Shown: positions 7,448-15,720, numbered from the stretch's first letter. The stretch: DNA of 15,720 nt from Bacteroidota bacterium (GCA_023434665.1 JAEYSM010000002.1:1-15720); one strand, 5' to 3'. Notes: a model not told the origin generated them from the letters alone. Translations and numbers: made by a program.

Positions 7448-8662
7448 TTATGGGATGGCGGTTAGCGGTTTTACTGCTTCGCCGAATTTTACTCCGAAAT
7501 TAAACGCTTTCTCCATATCCTCTTCATGCGGAGTGAATTTGAAAAAGACAGGATTATCAATTAAATTAAGTTTCAGGTTAGCGAGGTTCGACTCGATTAG
7601 CTTTGCGCCTTCGCCGCTCCAGCCATACGAACCAAAGCAACCAGCCAGCTTACCTCTGTCCCTTATTGGATTGATCAGTGCAAACACCTGGTAAATCTGC
7701 AGCAGGATATTTTGGTTAATGGTCGGTGAACCGAGAATAAATCCGGATGCTTTTGATAAGTGCTCGTCAATTACATCCAGTGGCATGGTCTCGATGTCGC
7801 ATACATGCACATCAATATCACCGGTACTCTTTACGCCTTCAGCAATGGCCTGCGCAATAATCTGAGTGTTCTGATAAGCTGAAACGTAAGCGATAAATAC
7901 CCTGTTGGGGACAGGATTGCTGAGCGCTTCCAACGACAGTTTCTCTGACAGATCCACCTTTTCTTTCCATGTACTTCTGAGTATTGGACCGTGTCCCGTG
8001 CATATTGCCTCAATTTCTAACGGACGTATTTTCTCTATTGCCTTGAGCATGAACTTACTGTATGGCTTCAGGATCACATCAAAATAATATTTGAATGCAT
8101 CGTCATAAGGGCCCGTAAGGTCATCATACATGGCATCGTGCGCGAAATGAGCTCCAAATGAATCGCAGGTAAAAAGCACTTTATCCTCTTCTAAATAGGT
8201 ATAAATTGAATCGGGCCAGTGGAGGTTAGGCGCGTTGATAAACCTAAGGGTCTTGTTGCCCAGCGACAAAGTGTCGCCATCCTTAACTTGCATTGATTTG
8301 AAGTCATAACCCAGCATGTCGCGCAAATACCTTAATGCATTACCACTTCCAACAACAACAGCATCAGGAGCTAACTTCAGCAAATTGTCCACGTTCCCTG
8401 AATGATCAGGCTCCGTGTGATCAACGATGATATACTGGATTTTAGCGGGATCTGTCAACGAAGTAATCTTGTCCCTGTATGTATCCCAGAATTTCCTCTT
8501 AACTGTCTCCACAACAGCAGGCTTGTCGGCATTGATAAAATACGAATTATACGTGGTGCCGTATTTTGTCTCCATTACCACGTCAAAAGTGACTATGTCA
8601 TAGTCAAGCACGCCAATCCATTTTACATCTTTGGTTACGTCAAGAATTTTATTGTCTTCCAT
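7448..8662 (-). CDS. A-type flavoprotein (flavodiiron protein), O2 or NO reductase
   Basis: It encodes 404 residues, the usual length for a flavodiiron protein without extra domains. These cytoplasmic enzymes reduce O2 to water and/or NO to N2O using electrons from rubredoxin or a similar donor, protecting anaerobes. The N-terminal metallo-beta-lactamase-like domain (about 1-250) keeps the full diiron ligand set: H82, E84, D86 and H87 in DHTEPDH, H148 in NLHWPD, D167 in CDSFGAH, and H224 in CTGHGP. The C-terminal flavodoxin-like domain (about 253-400) starts at VFIAYVSAYQNT, the FMN phosphate loop. No C-terminal rubredoxin or flavin reductase is fused, so the donor must be encoded elsewhere. 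Substrate preference cannot be read from sequence. It starts 15 bases after the parC stop, so the two are probably co-transcribed. Confidence 0.95.
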   Translation of the reverse strand: MEDNKILDVTKDVKWIGVLDYDIVTFDVVMETKYGTTYNSYFINADKPAVVETVKRKFWDTYRDKITSLTDPAKIQYIIVDHTEPDHSGNVDNLLKLAPDAVVVGSGNALRYLRDMLGYDFKSMQVKDGDTLSLGNKTLRFINAPNLHWPDSIYTYLEEDKVLFTCDSFGAHFAHDAMYDDLTGPYDDAFKYYFDVILKPYSKFMLKAIEKIRPLEIEAICTGHGPILRSTWKEKVDLSEKLSLEALSNPVPNRVFIAYVSAYQNTQIIAQAIAEGVKSTGDIDVHVCDIETMPLDVIDEHLSKASGFILGSPTINQNILLQIYQVFALINPIRDRGKLAGCFGSYGWSGEGAKLIESNLANLKLNLIDNPVFFKFTPHEEDMEKAFNFGVKFGEAVKPLTAIP

Positions 8663-8677
8663 GTTTATTTAATCAGT

Positions 8678-11353
8678 TTAAAAATTTAACTCCATCTGCA
8701 CGGCATCGTCGTCATCCACATCTTTTCTTTCCTTTACCGGAAGATCGACATCCATGACAGGCAACTCAAAATCCGGTCCTTCATTCTCTGCCTCAGCAGC
8801 CGGCATCTCGGGTTCGTAAGGCAAAGGATCAAGCATCACTATCTTCTTAATTCCATAAGTGGTGAGGCGTTTCCCTTTGGCTTTCACACCCTTCACTTCT
8901 ATAAATTCCGAAGCTTCAATGGTCTCATCTGGTATCACCCTGTTGTTGATCTTCTCATCAAAGATCAACTTAAGCACCGGCAGCCAGTCCACCGAACATT
9001 GAATCATCTTCGAATCCCCATCTTCATTGAGGAAATTGGTCTTGCGGTCGGTTATTTCCACCTGGAACCTCTTCAGATAATAGTACTGTTTTTCGCCGTT
9101 ATAGTAGATAGCCGTGACAGGTTTCTCAGGATTGAACTTCTCAATCACCACCAGATCTTCATCAAAATGATTGGTCAGGTCGTAATTATACAGCTTGTAT
9201 TCACCCGATGCCATGATGGTCAATATCTTGTCATCTCCCGAAAAGGCACCCAGCAACATGCCTCTTCCTTCCGTATTCAGTCTTTTGATCGAATCGTCGT
9301 ACCAGATATCGCGGGCTCCCAGTGTCGACAAACCTGCCTCACTCAACGAAATCTTTTTGACCGGATATTTGGTCACAATATTACCTTGCGAATTCTTGCC
9401 CTTGATGGCCAGTTCGCTGAAGTTATAATCAAACGATGTCTTTTTGAGTCGTGGCAGGGGCTTAAGCTGAATCCTTACCACTTCAGCTTCCCCGTTGGGA
9501 TTAGAAGTGAAGTAAAGTATTTTCGAACCCGCTTTCCCTTTTGTTACCGGATACTCCTTATCGCGGGTAACGCTCGTTACCGCGAACCGCTTGGCATAAG
9601 CAGGACCAGTTTTACCGTCCTGATAAATAACATTGTATATCGTACGCTCGTCATTCTTCCTGAAGACATCAATATGCACCACGTTTTCGCCAACGAACGA
9701 TTTCTCAGCCACTTTTGTAACTATAAATGTGCCATCTTCTCTGAAAACGATAATGTCGTCAATATCCGAGCAGTCGCACACAAACTCATCCTTTCGCAAC
9801 GAAGTTCCGGCAAAACCCTCTTTCTTATTCACATAAAGCTTCTGGTTGGCCGCAGCAACCATGGCTACATTAATGGTATCGAAACTGCGAAGTTCAGTTT
9901 TTCTCTCCCTGCCTTTGCCATATTTCCGCTTTATATTCTTGAAATACTCAATGGCATACTCCGTCAGATTAGCCAGATAATGTTCAATTTGCGCCTTTTC
10001 GTCCGAAAGATTACGCATGTACTCCTCAGCCTTAAAGGAATTATATTTCGAAATCCGCTTAATCTTAATTTCAGTCAGTCTCAGAATATCGTCATTGGTT
10101 ATTTCACGGTAAAACTGTGCTTTATAGGGTTGCAAACTCATGGCAATTGTTTGCAAAGCTTCTTCCCAACTGGTGCTGTTTTCAATTTCATGATACAGCC
10201 TGTTTTCAATGAAAATCTGCTCGAGCGAAGCAAACAGCAGACTTTCCATCAACTCATTTCTTCTTATCTGAAGTTCAAGGCGCAGCAGATCCACAGTAAA
10301 CTTTGTTGAAGTCCTGAGAATCTGTTTAACCCCTGTAAATTCGGGTCTTCCGTTTTCAATTACCGTATTGTTGGGCGATAAGGAAATCTCGCACTTGGTA
10401 AAGGCATACAACGCATCCATCGTTGTATCAGGCGATACCCCCTGAGCAAGATGAATCAATATCTCAACTGTTCCGGCCGTGTTGTCATCAATCTTCCTGA
10501 TCTTTATCTTACCTTTTTCGCTTGCAGCGATAATAGAATCAATCACACTCTCGGTGGTTTCGGCAAACGGTATTTCGGTGATTACCAGCGTCTTTTTATC
10601 GAGCTGATTAATTCTTGCTCTCACTCTTACTTTTCCACCCCTCAGTCCGTCGTTGTATTTCGAGCAATCGGCCAATCCGCCGGTAGGAAAATCCGGATAC
10701 AATTCAAAGTCTTTGTCCTGAAGTATCTTTATCGACGCATCAATCAGTTCCACGAAGTTGTGAGGCAGAATCTTCGAAGCGAGACCCACCGCGATACCTT
10801 CAACACCCTGCGCCAGCAGCAAAGGGAATTTAACAGGCAAAGTCACCGGCTCCTTATTCCTTCCGTCGTATGAAAGTTTCCATTTGGTGGTTTTAGGATT
10901 AAACACCACCTCTTTCGCGAACTTGCTCAGTCTGGCCTCAATGTACCTTGGTGCCGCAGCCCCGTCACCGGTTAGAATATTACCCCAGTTACCCTGAGCA
11001 TCAATCAACAATTCTTTTTGACCAAGTTGAACTAAAGCATCACCAATTGAAGCATCGCCATGCGGATGATACTTCATCGTGTGACCGATAATGTTGGCCA
11101 CTTTGTTGAAACGACCGTCATCCAGTTCGCTCATGGCGTGTAATAATCTCCGCTGCACGGGCTTCAGGCCGTCAATTATCTCCGGCACCGCTCTTTCGAG
11201 GATAACATACGACGCGTAATCGAGAAACCAGTTCTGGTACATTCCCGACAACTGTATTGTCTTATGTAATTCTCCCGGATCTGCTGCCTCCATTTCCGGA
11301 ACTTCCTCCGGCTGTATATTCTCCTGATTATCTAATTCGTTTTCTTCTAACAT
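8678..11353 (-). CDS. parC: DNA topoisomerase IV subunit A (ParC; GyrA/ParC family)
   Basis: It encodes 891 residues. With ParE it forms the type II topoisomerase that separates daughter chromosomes. The breakage-reunion domain starts near residue 35 after an acidic N-terminal tail. The catalytic tyrosine is Y137 in AAAPRYIEAR, after R136, and the quinolone region reads KYHPHGDASIGDALVQLG (94-111). The C-terminal beta-pinwheel lacks a clear GyrA box (QRRGGKG), which favours ParC over GyrA. The protein ends in an acidic tail (VDDDDAVQMELNF). Alanine (A101) and aspartate (D105) stand where E. coli ParC has S80 and E84; I believe this is normal for the lineage rather than a resistance mutation. 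parE is not in this window. The gene follows the BatA-like gene by 60 bases, without a visible promoter, and precedes the flavodiiron gene by 15. Confidence 0.95.
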   Translation of the reverse strand: MLEENELDNQENIQPEEVPEMEAADPGELHKTIQLSGMYQNWFLDYASYVILERAVPEIIDGLKPVQRRLLHAMSELDDGRFNKVANIIGHTMKYHPHGDASIGDALVQLGQKELLIDAQGNWGNILTGDGAAAPRYIEARLSKFAKEVVFNPKTTKWKLSYDGRNKEPVTLPVKFPLLLAQGVEGIAVGLASKILPHNFVELIDASIKILQDKDFELYPDFPTGGLADCSKYNDGLRGGKVRVRARINQLDKKTLVITEIPFAETTESVIDSIIAASEKGKIKIRKIDDNTAGTVEILIHLAQGVSPDTTMDALYAFTKCEISLSPNNTVIENGRPEFTGVKQILRTSTKFTVDLLRLELQIRRNELMESLLFASLEQIFIENRLYHEIENSTSWEEALQTIAMSLQPYKAQFYREITNDDILRLTEIKIKRISKYNSFKAEEYMRNLSDEKAQIEHYLANLTEYAIEYFKNIKRKYGKGRERKTELRSFDTINVAMVAAANQKLYVNKKEGFAGTSLRKDEFVCDCSDIDDIIVFREDGTFIVTKVAEKSFVGENVVHIDVFRKNDERTIYNVIYQDGKTGPAYAKRFAVTSVTRDKEYPVTKGKAGSKILYFTSNPNGEAEVVRIQLKPLPRLKKTSFDYNFSELAIKGKNSQGNIVTKYPVKKISLSEAGLSTLGARDIWYDDSIKRLNTEGRGMLLGAFSGDDKILTIMASGEYKLYNYDLTNHFDEDLVVIEKFNPEKPVTAIYYNGEKQYYYLKRFQVEITDRKTNFLNEDGDSKMIQCSVDWLPVLKLIFDEKINNRVIPDETIEASEFIEVKGVKAKGKRLTTYGIKKIVMLDPLPYEPEMPAAEAENEGPDFELPVMDVDLPVKERKDVDDDDAVQMELNF

Positions 11354-11413
11354 TCTTCCTTACAGTATTCTAAGATCAATTTTTCCTTTCTGTGTCTGCT
11401 TTCGCGACGAACC

Positions 11414-13474
11414 CTATACCGTCACGCTCACCCGTCTCCTCGCGTAAATAAGCAGCAAAACCTCTATCAATGCCGATAACAGTGCGGCCATTATAAACCA
11501 CTTCCATATATTTTCGCCCTTCACTTCATCTGTAATCACCTCATTTAAAGGCTTCGGACTGTGACTTATAACCTCGTACCCCGTTGCCTCGCTCAGCTTT
11601 TCCAGTTCCTCATCCGATGCCGTTTTCAGATCCGACTCGTTTCTGTTGAAATTAAAAGCCAGACGATCAATTACCGTACCACCCATCGAAACCGAGTATA
11701 TCCCCGCCTTTGTTACCTGCCCGTTAAGCAGTATATAATTCTGTCCGTTCATCTGCCGTAATCCGGGTATAAACTCCACTTCACCATCAATTGAAGTCAC
11801 CTTCAGCACATCGTCCTTTCCCGAAAAACTCCCCATCACACTGATCGGAGCAAGGTAATCGGTATAATACATGATCGGATTCACCTTTTCGCTCTGGAAG
11901 GCGATGTTGAGCATGGTTGGCACATACAGCGCGTGCCGCACAAAGTTACCTGCTTTATCATTCAGCGGCGCGGTAAACTGGTAAACTTTTCCGGCTCCGC
12001 ATGCCTGCGTACTAAGCAGATACTGACCATTAGCCAGTTCCAGCAATGTTTCGCCTTTCGATGCCGACGAAACCGAAGTGTTAAAATGGGCATTAATCAC
12101 CGGGTAATCAAGATTCTCCGCATTAAGCGACCCCTGTTCAAACACCTCCCTGTAAAGCGGGTGCGCGGTATTTATCCTTGCCAACTTCAGCGGCGAGGCA
12201 TCCAGGCCATTTATAATATCAAGGCTCAGACCGCTCAGTACCGCGTTCTGCGATTCCACCGTTGCATCCGGCGAAGGGATAAACAACACCGAACCCCCAT
12301 TCTCGGCAAACTTCGAAAGTTCAAGAATCAAACCCGTGCTGGCCGATTTAAGCTCATTCAGAATAATCAAACTGTAGGAACTCAGCGATGAAAGATCCAC
12401 CTGTCGCACGGTCGTGTTGGTGAGTCTGATAATTGAATCAACACTGAACACCGAACTTATATAAGGATTCGGTTTATCGTCGTTCAGCGCCAGCACGTTA
12501 ATCTCAGGCGATATCCTGAACGAGAAATAATAAATATCATCGTAAGTAACCGGGAAATCATTAATCTCAATATACCCGCCCAGTTGCCCCGGCGTATTGT
12601 TGCTGAAAGTAAAACTGATCTGCTGCGAAGTACCTGCATCAATATCCACACTGGCCACTGCCCGCTGCGTATTTTCAATCATCAGCCTTACGGGGATTTT
12701 CTCCAGCCGTATATCCGACACATTGGTCAGTCTCACATTCAGCACCGCCTGTTCATTCAGTTGAACCACAGGATTATCGAACCAGCAGGAATCGATGTAC
12801 AGATTATTGCCCGAACCTGCTTTCAGAGGAATCAGGAAACCTGCGGCAATCCCTGTATCGGGAAGCGCACCAAAGACAGTGGTCCGCTGAAAATCGCTCA
12901 CATAATGCACCAGGGCCGTCCTGTTAGACATCTGGTCAAGCACATCCTTCTGGCGAGCCGAAATTTCCTTCAGCGATCTCACGGCAGGCGAAACAACCAC
13001 ATCGCCAAGCATCGTGTTAAACTCATCCTTGCTCACCAGCCGGTGGTGTTTACCTTCAAAATCGTTGGTAAGCAACTGAAACTGATCGTCCTGCGAATAA
13101 GCAGCCACAATCTCCCGGGCCTTATCCTTCGCTTCCTCAAAGAGTGCACCCCTGCTGCCCTCCGTCTCCATGCTGAAAGAATTGTCCACATAAATGCTCA
13201 CAATCTTTTGCTTATGAAGCGAAACATCACTTTTGCGCGCAAAGAAAGGCTGAGCAAACGAAAGGGCAATAAAAACGATGGTCATTATACGAGCCAGCAG
13301 AATCAGCCTGTGCAGCAGTTTCGACTGCTTCCTGGTGCGTTGCTGAAGCTCCTTAAGGAACTTAACATTACTGAAGAACAGCTTTTTGTATCTCCTGAAA
13401 TTGAACAGGTGCACAATTATCGGTATAAGTACCGCAACCAGTCCAAGTAATAGCCAGGGATTCAGAAACTGCAT
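11414..13474 (-). CDS. BatA-type membrane protein with N-terminal aerotolerance-regulator domain
   Basis: It encodes 686 residues. The N-terminus is a BatA-type domain: MQFLNPWLLLGLVAVLIPIIVHL forms the first membrane helix, followed by FNFRRYKKLFFSNVKFLKEL, with a second helix at about 56-78. A von Willebrand A-like domain follows, with a MIDAS-like D97-x-S99-x-S101 in YVDNSFSM. About residues 225-310 look like an Ig/CARDB-like beta domain, about 325-480 like a glutamine-amidotransferase-type fold, and a last helix lies at about 658-680 before YARRR. In Bacteroidota such proteins are widespread and are distinct from the true Bat operon; their function is unsettled, with a role in envelope integrity or stress assumed. 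No other bat genes or MoxR ATPase are nearby. A -7 element lies just upstream, making this the likely first gene of the series to parC, flavodiiron protein and lipoprotein. Confidence 0.85.
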   Translation of the reverse strand: MQFLNPWLLLGLVAVLIPIIVHLFNFRRYKKLFFSNVKFLKELQQRTRKQSKLLHRLILLARIMTIVFIALSFAQPFFARKSDVSLHKQKIVSIYVDNSFSMETEGSRGALFEEAKDKAREIVAAYSQDDQFQLLTNDFEGKHHRLVSKDEFNTMLGDVVVSPAVRSLKEISARQKDVLDQMSNRTALVHYVSDFQRTTVFGALPDTGIAAGFLIPLKAGSGNNLYIDSCWFDNPVVQLNEQAVLNVRLTNVSDIRLEKIPVRLMIENTQRAVASVDIDAGTSQQISFTFSNNTPGQLGGYIEINDFPVTYDDIYYFSFRISPEINVLALNDDKPNPYISSVFSVDSIIRLTNTTVRQVDLSSLSSYSLIILNELKSASTGLILELSKFAENGGSVLFIPSPDATVESQNAVLSGLSLDIINGLDASPLKLARINTAHPLYREVFEQGSLNAENLDYPVINAHFNTSVSSASKGETLLELANGQYLLSTQACGAGKVYQFTAPLNDKAGNFVRHALYVPTMLNIAFQSEKVNPIMYYTDYLAPISVMGSFSGKDDVLKVTSIDGEVEFIPGLRQMNGQNYILLNGQVTKAGIYSVSMGGTVIDRLAFNFNRNESDLKTASDEELEKLSEATGYEVISHSPKPLNEVITDEVKGENIWKWFIMAALLSALIEVLLLIYARRRVSVTV

Positions 13475-13493
13475 ATAATTAATATTTTCAACG

Positions 13494-13501
13494 CAAATTT
13501 A
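13494..13501 (-). promoter_or_regulatory. -7 promoter element for the BatA-like gene
   Basis: Read on the minus strand, this is TAAATTTG, an exact TAnnTTTG match, 19 bases before the ATG at 13474. A TTTTTG lies upstream with a spacer of only 15 bases (TTTG at 13517-13520), shorter than the usual 19-21, so the -33 element is uncertain. No other -7 box is seen before parC or the flavodiiron gene, so this may serve the whole series. Confidence 0.5.
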
Positions 13502-13580
13502 GTTATTTAAGAGTAACAAAAATAATTCCCCTTATTGCTTTTAAGCGGCAGGGGATAGGTAAAAGTTACCACATAAAAGC

Positions 13581-13606
13581 AAAAAGCCCTGGAATACACC
13601 AGGGCT
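13581..13606 (-). terminator. Rho-independent terminator of gdhA
   Basis: Read on the minus strand, the stem AGCCCTGG, loop TGTATT and complement CCAGGGCT (13585-13606) are followed by TTTTTGCTTTT. The stem has eight perfect pairs, mostly GC. It starts 39 bases past the gdhA stop. The plus-strand exit has no T run, so it works only for gdhA. Confidence 0.92.
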
Positions 13607-13645
13607 CTCGGGTTCTCAACCTATTATTTGAAACCTTTAATACTA

Positions 13646-14983
13646 TTAAACAACGCCAAGTTCAAGCATAGCATTGGCAACTTTCAGGAAGCCGGCAATG
13701 TTAGCACCTTTAACGTAATTAATGTAACCGTCAGCCTGTGTGCCGTATTTTACGCACTGCTCATGAATATCTTTCATGATCTGGTGTAAACGTACGTCAA
13801 CTTCTTCAGCCTGCCAGCTTAATTTCATTGAGTTCTGGGTCATTTCGAGACCTGAAGTAGCAACACCACCGGCGTTAACAGCTTTTCCGGGAGCAAAAAC
13901 AACTTTTGCTTTCTGGAATACTTCAATAGCTTCAGGAGTACAAGGCATGTTAGCAACCTCAGCCACGAAAGAAACATTATTCTTCACGAGGTTTTCGGCA
14001 TCCTGTTTACCAAGCTCATTCTGAGTAGCGCAAGGCATAGCTACGTCGCACTTAACTTCCCATGGACGTTTTCCGGCGATGAATTTGGCACCCGGGAATT
14101 TCTCAGCATAAGGAGCAACGATATCCTGGTTTGAAGCTCTCAGTTCAAGTAAATAATCAATTTTAGTTCCTGAAATACCAGCTTCGTCATAGATGTAACC
14201 GTCGGGACCTGAAATAGTAACAACCTTAGCACCGAGTTCGGTAGCTTTCTTGGCAGCACCCCATGCAACGTTACCGAAACCTGAAATACAAACTACCTTA
14301 CCATTGAAATCGGTATTTTTCATTTTCAGCATTTCCTGAGCAAAATAAACTGCGCCGAAGCCTGTAGCTTCCGGACGGAGGATACTTCCACCCCAGTTGC
14401 GGCCTTTGCCTGTCAGAACACCTGTATGCTCCTGAGCAAGTTTTTTGTACATACCGTACATATAGCCAATTTCGCGACCACCAACACCTATATCGCCTGC
14501 AGGCACGTCGGTTTCAGCACCGATGATTCTCCACAATTCAAGCATGAACGACTGGCAGAAACGCATAACTTCATTAGCTGATTTACCTTTAGGATCGAAA
14601 TCACTTCCACCCTTACCGCCACCCATAGGCAGAGTAGTAAGACTGTTTTTAAAGATCTGCTCGAATCCTAAGAATTTCAAGATGCTAAGGTTAACACTTG
14701 GATGGAAACGCAAACCACCTTTGTAAGGTCCGATAGCGCCGTTAAACTGAACACGGTATCCAATGTTTACATGAACTTTTCCATTATCGTCAACCCAGGG
14801 AACTCTGAAAGTCAGTATACGCTCAGGTTCAACAATACGTTCAACGATACCGGCAGCTTCGAACTGAGGATTTTCGTTGTAAATTTCTTCAACTGATTCA
14901 AGAACTTCTCGAACTGCTTGTAGGTACTCTACTTCGCCCGGATGTTTCTTCTCCAGGTCTGTCATGATTTTTTCCAGGTTCAT
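13646..14983 (-). CDS. gdhA: Glutamate dehydrogenase, hexameric, probably NADP-specific
   Basis: It encodes 445 residues, the usual length for hexameric bacterial glutamate dehydrogenase. It catalyses reversible reductive amination of 2-oxoglutarate with ammonium to glutamate, the main ammonium entry route in many Bacteroidota. Substrate-site residues are K88 in GPYKGG, K112 in FKNSLTTLPMGGGKGG, catalytic K124 in that same stretch, and D164 in VPAGDIGVGGREIG. The Rossmann motif GFGNVA is at 235-240. NADP preference is inferred from family similarity; the coenzyme loop (TISGPDG) does not settle it. The gene uses many codons typical of strong expression (CGT for Arg, GGT for Gly, AAC, TAC). It is a single-gene unit: a matched -33/-7 promoter lies upstream and a strong terminator downstream. 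Confidence 0.97.
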   Translation of the reverse strand: MNLEKIMTDLEKKHPGEVEYLQAVREVLESVEEIYNENPQFEAAGIVERIVEPERILTFRVPWVDDNGKVHVNIGYRVQFNGAIGPYKGGLRFHPSVNLSILKFLGFEQIFKNSLTTLPMGGGKGGSDFDPKGKSANEVMRFCQSFMLELWRIIGAETDVPAGDIGVGGREIGYMYGMYKKLAQEHTGVLTGKGRNWGGSILRPEATGFGAVYFAQEMLKMKNTDFNGKVVCISGFGNVAWGAAKKATELGAKVVTISGPDGYIYDEAGISGTKIDYLLELRASNQDIVAPYAEKFPGAKFIAGKRPWEVKCDVAMPCATQNELGKQDAENLVKNNVSFVAEVANMPCTPEAIEVFQKAKVVFAPGKAVNAGGVATSGLEMTQNSMKLSWQAEEVDVRLHQIMKDIHEQCVKYGTQADGYINYVKGANIAGFLKVANAMLELGVV

Positions 14984-15048
14984 CTTGTGGATGTTTTAGG
15001 AGTGATTAAATATGTGATTGTTAAATAACTGTTACATAAAATAACATG

Positions 15049-15081
15049 CAAAGTTATGCCAATAAAAATGACAATTCCAAA
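15049..15081 (-). promoter_or_regulatory. gdhA promoter (Bacteroidota -33/-7 type)
   Basis: Read on the minus strand, TTTG (15078-15081) is followed by a 21-base spacer and TAACTTTG (15049-15056), an exact TAnnTTTG -7 element. The arrangement matches the Bacteroidota housekeeping promoter consensus. It predicts a transcript start near 15042 and a leader of about 60 bases before the ATG at 14983. The leader shows no strong hairpin. Confidence 0.7.
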
Positions 15082-15102
15082 TGAATTGGCTTTAGTTTTT
15101 TA

Positions 15103-15684
15103 TCATAGCCCGGCGCTTTCAATAATTTCCTTGCCAAGCTTCAGGAACAACTCCACATCCTCTTCCTTATAAAGCCATTGTCCTGTCTCCAGACCGATCA
15201 CTTTTTTATCTTTCAGCCCGATGATATTATTGATATAATTGTCCTGAATGACAAGATGGAGCGGACTGAACTTCTCAGCCAGTTCAAGAAATTGTGAAAC
15301 AGCCCGGGGAGAAAGCATGAATAACAGGTCCTTTGTATCCGAAGTAATGACCAGATTTTCATCCATATGCGAGATTCCTGTTTTTCTTTTGTGGGTGCGC
15401 ATCAGCCTGTTTGCCAAATCCTTGCGGTGAACCATCAGTTCGGGGAGGTTGGAAGCAGCAACGGTGTATAATCCGGTAAACGTCTTCAGGTTTGTCAACT
15501 TTGCCGTGTACGAATCGTGCGCATAGAAATAAAACGATCCCGACTTAAAAATCACAAACTTAGTGTCGATAAATGAATCACTCGGGAACATAAAAAAACG
15601 CCTGTAATCATCATGGGTATCGAACTCCAATCCATGTTTCCGCGGATAATCAACAAGCAAATCAAAAGCACTGGTCTCTTTCAT
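15103..15684 (-). CDS. Conserved-looking cytoplasmic protein of unknown function, 193 aa
   Basis: It encodes 193 residues from the ATG at 15684. I do not recognise the family. It has no signal peptide and no membrane segment. Residues about 30-75 are rich in aromatic residues and predicted beta strands (RRFFMFPSDSFIDTKFVIF, then FYFYAHDSYTAKL). A basic stretch lies at about 87-102 (HRKDLANRLMRTHKRK). The C-terminal half alternates strands and helices and ends in a charged helix. The stretch DENLVITSDTKDLLFMLSPR has a loose likeness to the 'ENxxVYSDDPxxARYLLTP' pattern of DUF3137-type domains, but this is only an impression. It has its own -7 box 22 bases upstream and is separated from gdhA by a promoter, so it is probably a single-gene unit. 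Confidence 0.8.
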   Translation of the reverse strand: MKETSAFDLLVDYPRKHGLEFDTHDDYRRFFMFPSDSFIDTKFVIFKSGSFYFYAHDSYTAKLTNLKTFTGLYTVAASNLPELMVHRKDLANRLMRTHKRKTGISHMDENLVITSDTKDLLFMLSPRAVSQFLELAEKFSPLHLVIQDNYINNIIGLKDKKVIGLETGQWLYKEEDVELFLKLGKEIIESAGL

Positions 15685-15706
15685 GTTAAAAAGTGTTGGT
15701 GAATAA

Positions 15707-15714
15707 CAAATATA
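15707..15714 (-). promoter_or_regulatory. -7 promoter element for the 193-aa protein gene
   Basis: Read on the minus strand, this is TATATTTG, an exact TAnnTTTG match, 22 bases before the ATG at 15684. The expected -33 TTTG would lie beyond the end of the window, so it cannot be checked here. Confidence 0.5.
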
Positions 15715-15720
15715 TACAAT

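Noticed and set aside
7222..7503. A plus-strand open frame of 93 codons running through array 2
   Set aside because: Its middle is only the translated heptamer (QQSALSIQHSALS-like). Such repeats often produce spurious predicted proteins. It also overlaps two real genes.
8999..10309. A 436-codon open frame on the plus strand, antisense to parC
   Set aside because: It lies wholly within parC, whose protein is strongly conserved. Its translation has no recognisable domain and there is no promoter element. Long antisense frames are common opposite genes with this codon use.
11045..11065. Quinolone resistance from A101 and D105 in ParC
   Set aside because: These differ from E. coli S80 and E84, but the HPHGDASIGDAL sequence seems to be the normal form in Bacteroidota ParC, so it is not evidence of acquired resistance.
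12584..13450. A 288-codon plus-strand open frame antisense to the BatA-like gene
   Set aside because: Its translation is rich in His, Arg and Gln with no domain, as expected from reading a coding strand backwards; the minus-strand gene explains the region.
15072..15088. Hairpin CAATTC/GAATTG as a terminator of the 193-aa protein gene
   Set aside because: The stem is only six pairs and AT-rich, it overlaps the gdhA -33 element, and the T run on the minus strand is weak. I do not call it.

Overview
The window looks like a piece of a Bacteroidota chromosome, probably of the Bacteroidales/Marinilabiliales type. The evidence is the ParC and flavodiiron protein sequences, a TamB-like gene divergent from tsaD, a BatA-type membrane protein, and several upstream regions with the Bacteroidota -7 promoter element TAnnTTTG rather than E. 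coli-like boxes. Most of it is housekeeping. I see no phage, transposase, CRISPR array, tRNA or rRNA.

Layout. Positions 1-219 hold the 3' end of a plus-strand gene with a C-terminal UVR motif, probably a bifunctional nuclease (DUF151). It is followed by a strong bidirectional terminator. On the minus strand come a small exported protein with three copies of an EEExYIxDIPFxT motif (302-724) and a very large TamB-like protein (865-5226, probably starting further upstream). tsaD (5389-6399, plus) is divergent from tamB. From about 13474 down to 6546 a minus-strand series runs BatA-like protein, parC, flavodiiron protein and lipoprotein. Spacings are 60, 15 and 68 nt, so it may be one transcript, although only the BatA-like gene shows a clear -7 box. 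gdhA (13646-14983) has its own promoter and terminator. An unrecognised conserved-looking protein (15103-15684) with its own -7 box closes the window.

The genes do not form one pathway. They cover tRNA t6A modification (TsaD), chromosome decatenation (ParC), oxygen or nitric oxide detoxification (flavodiiron protein), ammonium assimilation (GdhA) and envelope biogenesis (TamB, BatA-like protein, lipoprotein).

The most unusual items are four. Two arrays of the same degenerate 7-bp repeat (TCAGCAN) flank the lipoprotein gene and each starts exactly at a neighbour's stop codon. The TamB-like gene seems to lack a normal start codon, with ATC where ATG is expected. The small triplicate-motif protein belongs to no family I recognise. 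The terminal 193-aa protein is also unrecognised. I did not find a convincing new multi-gene system.
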